From positions 61,636 to 125,635 of the forward strand of contig NZ_CAKMSJ010000007.1 in NCBI RefSeq assembly GCF_928381505.1: DNA of 64,000 bases. The letters run 5' to 3'. The position numbers and the translations under genes are program-made. Position 1 is the stretch's first letter. The number at the start of each line of letters is the position of its first letter. Below, piece by piece: positions 59,413 through 64,000 of this stretch. This stretch comes from Rothia endophytica (GTDB lineage Bacteria; Actinomycetota; Actinomycetes; Actinomycetales; Micrococcaceae). The notes beneath the pieces were generated by a model. It had not been told where the DNA came from, searched no databases, and saw nothing but the letters and a program-made list of their open reading frames with translations.

Positions 59413-59523
59413 CACTTTCTCTTTTCGGGTAGGCTGACCCTCTTCAGCTCCATGATGATCGGTCTCTCCGTGGTAGCCCCTGCATGCTCCCTCTCTGGTG
59501 CTCTGGGCCCTGTCACCCAGTAG
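59413..59523 (+). pseudogene. Remnant of an APC permease N terminus
   Basis: Frame 59431-59523 reads LTLFSSMMIGLSVVAPACSL then SGALGPVTQ before a TAG. This aligns almost residue for residue with KVTLFSSMIIGISVVAPAYS at the start of the intact permease at 62399-63994. The nucleotide match is also close. Only about 30 codons remain, with no start or downstream continuation. Confidence 0.85.
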
Positions 59524-59614
59524 GTGCACCTTCTCGCCTTACTCTGAACGTTAAAAAGGAGGGTTGTCTCACGTAAGCTGTAAAGAATTACTGAGCTACA
59601 GGAAGGTGCCATCA

Positions 59615-60778
59615 ATGCACACCGTTATCGTAGGGGCTGGAATAGCAGGCCTAAACTCCGCTCGTTATCTCGCTCAATCTGGTCAGAGCGTCACCGTTCT
59701 TGAGAAAAACTCTAAGCCCGGCGGCAGAATTGCCACTGATCACATCGATGGTTTTACCTGCGATGTCGGCTTTCAGCTCCTTAACCCTCAGTACCCCGAG
59801 GCTAAGAAATCTCTTAACCTTCCTGCCCTTGACCTACATGCTTTCAGTCGCGGTGCAGTGATCTGCGAAGATGACAGGCAGTTCACGCTCAGCGACCCCA
59901 CCCGTCACCCGCTGGCTTTGCCCTCGCTGCTGCGTGAGTGTTCTGTAACCGACGCCCGTGCGGTCTACTCCCTGCTGAAAGACCGCGAATCAACAACCTT
60001 CGACCAGGCTCTTGAGCGGGCCGGTTTCAGCGCCTCCCTTGAACGAGCTGCTCGCACCTTCCTCGCCGCGGTGACCGCTGATTCATCCCTGGAATGCACC
60101 CCAGAATTTGGCCGGAAACTCATCTATTACTTCCTCAAAGGCTCACCCTCCCTTCCCGCTCAGGGGATGGAGGCTATTGCCTACCAGATGGCTGATCTTG
60201 ACGGGGTCACCATCCGCTATTCAACAGAAATCGTTGAAATTATCGAGGAGGATCAACAGGTACTCCTGCGCTGTTCTGATGGAAAAGAGTTGTATGCTGA
60301 TCGGGTAATTATTGCAGGTGGCCCGCTGGAGAGTGCTTATCTTCTCGATTCTGAGGTGCCAGCTACGGGGGACCTGACAACCTGGTGGTTCGCGGCAGAC
60401 CAGCGCCCAACCGCATCTACTTACTTGCACCTTGACTGCTCAGACAGCCCTCTCATTAACCATGCCGCTGTCGTGTCCAACGTGTGCCCATCCTACGCAC
60501 CGGCAGGGCAACACCTCATACAGGCCAGCGTTGTGGGTTCTTCAGACCTGGAAGCTGAGGTGGTCGCCCAGCGTGTTCAGCGAATGTTTGGATGCGAAGG
60601 TGATAAGTGGCGTTTGCTCACCTGCCACCGCGTCTCTCCTGCCCTTCCCATCATGAAGAATCGCTCAGCCTGGTCTCCTACCGGGAAGCTGGCGGTCGCC
60701 GGTGACTTCAATCAAGCATCCATCCAAGGGGCTCTAGCGTCCGGACGTCAGGCTGCATCACTATCAAGTTCTCAGTAA
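59615..60778 (+). CDS. FAD-dependent amine oxidase/phytoene-desaturase-like oxidoreductase
   Basis: The 387-residue protein begins MHTVIVGAGIAGLNSARYLAQ, followed by VLEKNSKPGGRIATDHIDGF, the FAD-binding and GGR motifs of the NAD(P)-binding Rossmann/amino-oxidase group. The C-terminal FAD contact VAGDFNQASIQGALASGRQAA is also present. The substrate is unknown; relatives include carotenoid desaturases and amine oxidases. ATG 59615 is chosen because AGGAAGG lies 8 bases upstream. A photolyase gene starts 11 bases downstream, so the two form one unit. Confidence 0.85.
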   Translation: MHTVIVGAGIAGLNSARYLAQSGQSVTVLEKNSKPGGRIATDHIDGFTCDVGFQLLNPQYPEAKKSLNLPALDLHAFSRGAVICEDDRQFTLSDPTRHPLALPSLLRECSVTDARAVYSLLKDRESTTFDQALERAGFSASLERAARTFLAAVTADSSLECTPEFGRKLIYYFLKGSPSLPAQGMEAIAYQMADLDGVTIRYSTEIVEIIEEDQQVLLRCSDGKELYADRVIIAGGPLESAYLLDSEVPATGDLTTWWFAADQRPTASTYLHLDCSDSPLINHAAVVSNVCPSYAPAGQHLIQASVVGSSDLEAEVVAQRVQRMFGCEGDKWRLLTCHRVSPALPIMKNRSAWSPTGKLAVAGDFNQASIQGALASGRQAASLSSSQ

Positions 60779-60789
60779 AGAGTGACGAT

Positions 60790-62253
60790 ATGACTACCTC
60801 TGTGCATCTGCTTCTTTTCCGTGAAGATCTAAGAACTCGCGATCACCGTGCCCTACGTGCTGCAACCGATCTAGCGCACCGCCACCCAGATACGACAGTG
60901 CTTGCCCTCTACGTCCTTGATGAGGAGACGGAAGGGATACGCCCGCTGGGCGGGGCAAGTCGCTGGTGGCTACATCACTCTCTAGTGGAATTACAAGAAT
61001 CACTGGAAAACCTGGGGATCCCCCTCTTCTTCGCCCGAGGTCAGGGAACGGCTAGCGTTGCCAGCTTGAGCGCCCCACTGGGTGTCACCCATCTCCACTG
61101 GAGCCGCCGCTACACCCCGCCTGAGCGCTCGGCCGACGCCGCCCTCAAAACCTGGGCTAAAAGTCAAGGTATAGAAGCGCATAGCTATGCCGGCCATCTC
61201 CTGCATGAACCGTGGGAGGTTTCGCCGGCGTCCGGTGATTTTTATAAGGTCTTTACTCCTTTCTGGAAGGCCATATCGGCTCAGGGCTTTAGGGAACCCT
61301 ATGGCGCCCCTGAACCTCTTACGCAGAATCCTGCGGCCCTATCTCAGGAGGTCAGGAAGCAATGCGCCGCCCTCCTTTCCCTCGAAGAGTTGGATCTTCT
61401 GCCTACCCGCCCAGACTGGTCTGGAGGGATGAAACAACGCTGGACACCCGGTGAGAAGGGAGCATTAGCTGCCTGCAATGAGTTTGTGGACGGGAATCTT
61501 GAAGGATATGCCAGAGAAAGGGATTTTCCTGCCGCTCCCTCCACCAGCTTTCTTTCACCCCATCTACGGTTTGGTGAAATAAGCCCCGCGACCGTTTTAT
61601 ATCGTGTGGGGCGTTCAATCTCGGTGATGACCACTGATGCCACTCGGTTTGCAACCGAAGTAGGCTGGCGGGAGTTTTGCTGGCACCTGGCCTTTCACCA
61701 CCCTGAGCTGCACGAAAAAGAGTTCCGTGCTGAGTGGTCACACTTTCCTTGGGGCAAGGCTGATAACCCAGAAAATAAAGAACTGTTCCACGCCTGGTGC
61801 CGGGGGCTTACTGGCGTCCCCCTGGTGGACGCGGGAATGCGCGAACTCTGGGAAACCGGCTATATGCACAATCGGGTACGTATGGTGGTTGCTTCTTATC
61901 TCACCAAGAACCTGCTGCTGGATTGGAAGCTGGGAGAAAAATGGTTCTGGGATACTCTCGTGGATGCTGATCTTGCCTCAAACCCGGCTAATTGGCAGTG
62001 GGTCGCAGGGTCAGGGGCGGACGCCGCACCCTATTTCAGAATCTTTAATCCCGTAACGCAGGGAAAGAAATTCGATGAAGAAGCTCGGTATATCAAGCGC
62101 TGGGTACCTGAGCTGGCCCACCTTAGTGCTGTAGAAATCCATCGAGGCGCCGAGCAAGGGTATGGGGTGCTAGCGCCAGATTACCCGTCTCCCTTGGTCG
62201 ATCTTAAGCTTTCTCGCCAGGAGGCTTTAGCTGCCTATAGTGACTGGAAATAG
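60790..62253 (+). CDS. phr: Deoxyribodipyrimidine photolyase (cryptochrome/photolyase family)
   Basis: The 487-residue flavoprotein would repair UV-made pyrimidine dimers using light. The N-terminal antenna-binding domain starts VHLLLFREDLRTRDHRAL. The FAD domain has SPHLRFGEISP, EVGWREFCWHLAFHHP, GVPLVDAGMRELWETGYMHNRVRM (seen in part) and DADLASNPANWQWVAGSGADAAPYF, with RIFNPVTQGKKFD after it. The length is normal for class I photolyases. It is cotranscribed with the FAD oxidoreductase upstream. Confidence 0.92.
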   Translation: MTTSVHLLLFREDLRTRDHRALRAATDLAHRHPDTTVLALYVLDEETEGIRPLGGASRWWLHHSLVELQESLENLGIPLFFARGQGTASVASLSAPLGVTHLHWSRRYTPPERSADAALKTWAKSQGIEAHSYAGHLLHEPWEVSPASGDFYKVFTPFWKAISAQGFREPYGAPEPLTQNPAALSQEVRKQCAALLSLEELDLLPTRPDWSGGMKQRWTPGEKGALAACNEFVDGNLEGYARERDFPAAPSTSFLSPHLRFGEISPATVLYRVGRSISVMTTDATRFATEVGWREFCWHLAFHHPELHEKEFRAEWSHFPWGKADNPENKELFHAWCRGLTGVPLVDAGMRELWETGYMHNRVRMVVASYLTKNLLLDWKLGEKWFWDTLVDADLASNPANWQWVAGSGADAAPYFRIFNPVTQGKKFDEEARYIKRWVPELAHLSAVEIHRGAEQGYGVLAPDYPSPLVDLKLSRQEALAAYSDWK

Positions 62254-62326
62254 ACGCTCCGCTCTTTCATCCTAAGAAAAAACGCCACGAGACTTCACAA
62301 ATCGTATACGAGGTTGTAATCTGGCT

Positions 62327-62353
62327 AACTAAACGAACAACATTCGTTTAGTT
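62327..62353. promoter_or_regulatory. Shared palindromic operator, copy 2
   Basis: AACTAAACGAA (62327-62337) and TTCGTTTAGTT (62343-62353) are perfect 11-bp arms around a 5-base centre. It lies 45 bases before the permease start and shares the AAACGAA/TTCGTTT core with the site at 56825. Confidence 0.82.
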
Positions 62354-62398
62354 GACTTTTAGTCTCATCTGCCAACGGTGGTAGTGAAAGGAAGGGCG

Positions 62399-63994
62399 AT
62401 GTCTCAGACCCCTCAGAGCCCGGTACCAGCGGGCAGCGCCCCGGTGACCGCATCAACCAACCCCCACGGCGCAGTAGACACCGGGGCAGCTAACAAAAAG
62501 GGTCTCTCTTCGGGTAAGGTCACCCTCTTCAGCTCCATGATTATCGGTATCTCGGTGGTAGCCCCCGCGTACTCACTCTCCGGTGCGTTAGGGCCCGTCG
62601 CCGCAGAAGCTGGCCTCTACATGCCAGCCATGTTCCTCATCGGCTTCATTCCTATGCTGCTGGTTGCCATCGGCTATCGCGAGCTCAACGCCGCCATGCC
62701 CGACGCCGGGACCACCTTCACCTGGACCACCAAAGCTTTCGGCCCCTACGCCGGCTGGATGGGTGGCTGGGCCCTGCTGGTCGCCACCATCCTGGTGCTC
62801 TCCAACCTAGCGGGTATCGCCGTAGACTTCTTTTACCTGGCCCTCTCGCAGGTCCTCTCTAACCCGGGCGTCGCTGACCTTGCTGGCAACAACCTCATCA
62901 ATATCGCCACCTTCATCGCCTTCATGGCTTTCGGTTGCTACATCACCTACCGCGGTCTGGACGCCACCCAGAAAATCCAAACCGTCTTCATCATCTTCCA
63001 GCTGGCCGTCCTCGCCGTTTTCTCTGCCGTTGCTTTCTACAAGGCAAGCACCGGCACCGGCTTCGCCAACCTCAGCTTTAGCCTTGAATGGTTCAACCCT
63101 TTTGGTATCGATTCCTTCTCAACCCTGGCAGCGGGTATGTCCCTGGTCTTCTTCCTCTACTGGGGGTGGGACGCCGTGCTGACCATGAACGAGGAAACAG
63201 AAGGTAAGCACACCACCAGTGGGCACGCCGCTGTCGGTACCATCCTGACTATTGTGGTGCTCTACCTTTTCCTGTCGGTATCCACCCTGGCCTTTGCTGG
63301 TACTGGTGAAACCGGTTTGGGCCTGGGGAACCCTGAAAACCAGGAAAATATCTTCGCTGCTCTCTCTGGACCGGTCCTGGGTGCCTTTGGCATTCTTATG
63401 TCCTTCGCGGTGCTCGTGGCTGCCCTGGCTTCCCTGCAGTCCACCGCAGTGTCCCCGGCACGAACCCTGCTGGCTATGGGCTACTACAAGGCGCTGAGCC
63501 CCAAATTCGCTAGCCTTTCCCCTAAGTATCAGGCACCCAGCTACGCCACCATCGTCTCTTGTCTGATTGCTACCGTCTTCTATGTAGTCATGCGCTTTAT
63601 TTCCACCTCGGTGCTCTGGGATACCATTTCAGCCCTCAGCCTCATGGTCTGCCTCTACTACGGCATCACCGCTTTCGCCTGCGTCTGGTACTTCCGCAAA
63701 ACCTCCCTATCATCGGGGGTGAAGGCTCTCTTTAATAAGTTCATCTTCCCCCTGCTGGGCGGTCTGATTCTGGTTGTCTTCTTCGCACAGACGTTCTTTG
63801 ACTCCATGGACCCTGCCTATGGTTCAGGCTCAGAAATTGGTGGTGTGGGGCTGGTCTTCATTCTGTCTCTAGTTGTGATGTCCAGGGACGTTGTTGAGTC
63901 GGTCGAAGGGTACGCCGCCAATCGCAGAGTGGTGTCGGTGGTGGTTGTAGAAGTGGAGCCAGCCGGGCAGCGCCAGGCGTCGTTCGGCCTCTGA
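62399..63994 (+). CDS. APC-family amino acid/polyamine permease
   Basis: The 531-residue transporter has about 12-14 membrane helices. It opens with KVTLFSSMIIGISVVAPAYS and has TTFTWTTKAFGPYAGWMGGWALL, FFLYWGWDAVLTMNEETEG and STAVSPARTLLAMG. The family moves amino acids or polyamines with protons. The TetR-type palindrome shared with the putrescine oxidase gene suggests putrescine as substrate. The ATG at 62399 follows AAAGGAAGGGCG; the frame opens at 62378. The stop at 63992 ends 6 bases before the window edge, so the gene is complete. Confidence 0.88.
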   Translation: MSQTPQSPVPAGSAPVTASTNPHGAVDTGAANKKGLSSGKVTLFSSMIIGISVVAPAYSLSGALGPVAAEAGLYMPAMFLIGFIPMLLVAIGYRELNAAMPDAGTTFTWTTKAFGPYAGWMGGWALLVATILVLSNLAGIAVDFFYLALSQVLSNPGVADLAGNNLINIATFIAFMAFGCYITYRGLDATQKIQTVFIIFQLAVLAVFSAVAFYKASTGTGFANLSFSLEWFNPFGIDSFSTLAAGMSLVFFLYWGWDAVLTMNEETEGKHTTSGHAAVGTILTIVVLYLFLSVSTLAFAGTGETGLGLGNPENQENIFAALSGPVLGAFGILMSFAVLVAALASLQSTAVSPARTLLAMGYYKALSPKFASLSPKYQAPSYATIVSCLIATVFYVVMRFISTSVLWDTISALSLMVCLYYGITAFACVWYFRKTSLSSGVKALFNKFIFPLLGGLILVVFFAQTFFDSMDPAYGSGSEIGGVGLVFILSLVVMSRDVVESVEGYAANRRVVSVVVVEVEPAGQRQASFGL

Positions 63995-64000
63995 ACCGTA

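Noticed and set aside
1..64000. Prophage, transposon or integrase genes
   Set aside because: No transposase, integrase, recombinase or phage structural motif was found in any frame that was read.

Overview
The window looks like a chromosomal segment of a high-GC Gram-positive bacterium of the family Micrococcaceae, most like Rothia. This is inferred from gene content and codon use, not from a database match. Supporting signs are GTG and TTG starts with purine-rich ribosome binding sites, a ~1,600-residue actinobacterial NAD-glutamate dehydrogenase, a putrescine oxidase of the Micrococcus/Kocuria type, the flavin monooxygenase/FMN reductase pair known from corynebacteria, and moderate-to-high GC. 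No phage, transposase or CRISPR locus was seen.

Layout. 1-1263: the end of a membrane protein, a decayed ATPase gene, then a tRNA-Ala/5S rRNA unit with its own promoter and terminator. 1453-7932: a GltS-type glutamate symporter, an intact homologue of the decayed ATPase, a Lys/Ala-rich protein, cyclophilin, a zinc-finger rhomboid protease, a cluster of DnaA-box-like sequences, TspO, a glutaredoxin and two small stress-type proteins. 8205-16323: a broken amino-acid transporter, galactokinase with a TetR regulator, a biotin-synthase-like protein that lacks the radical SAM core, two small paralogous membrane proteins facing a MarR regulator, and a flavin monooxygenase/reductase pair. 16320-21021: a HAD phosphatase, a large inverted repeat, and a mannose-family PTS (manXYZ) led by a BglG-type antiterminator. 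21175-31568: a BrnQ carrier, a carboxylesterase, a paired fluoride channel, two VanZ-like proteins, an aquaglyceroporin, an ArgE-like peptidase, a flavin reductase, a multi-hairpin noncoding element and a 2-keto acid decarboxylase.

31812-40437 is a surface-polysaccharide cluster: a large membrane protein, three family 2 glycosyltransferases, DUF2304, a flippase, GtrA and a GtrC-like membrane protein. 40599-49551 holds an MHS-type transporter and two head-to-head NAD-glutamate dehydrogenase genes, one full length and one cut down to the catalytic core. 49538-52594 contains diverged sequence repeats that bracket a HipB/HipA toxin-antitoxin module carrying two clear HipB operators. 52598-56744 is rich in regulators (GyrI-like, ArsD-like, MerR/TipAS, PadR with a membrane partner, TetR).

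56055-63994 appears to be a polyamine-use region. A TetR regulator, a putrescine oxidase and an APC permease are tied together by a shared palindromic operator found upstream of both the oxidase and the permease. A universal stress protein, an FAD oxidoreductase and a photolyase lie between them.

The observations most worth following are the radical-SAM-less BioB-like protein (11858-12568), the truncated glutamate dehydrogenase twin (42000-44327), the repeat-bracketed HipBA module, the DnaA-box cluster (6139-6291), the two structured noncoding elements (17128-17293 and 29691-29892) and the shared polyamine operator.
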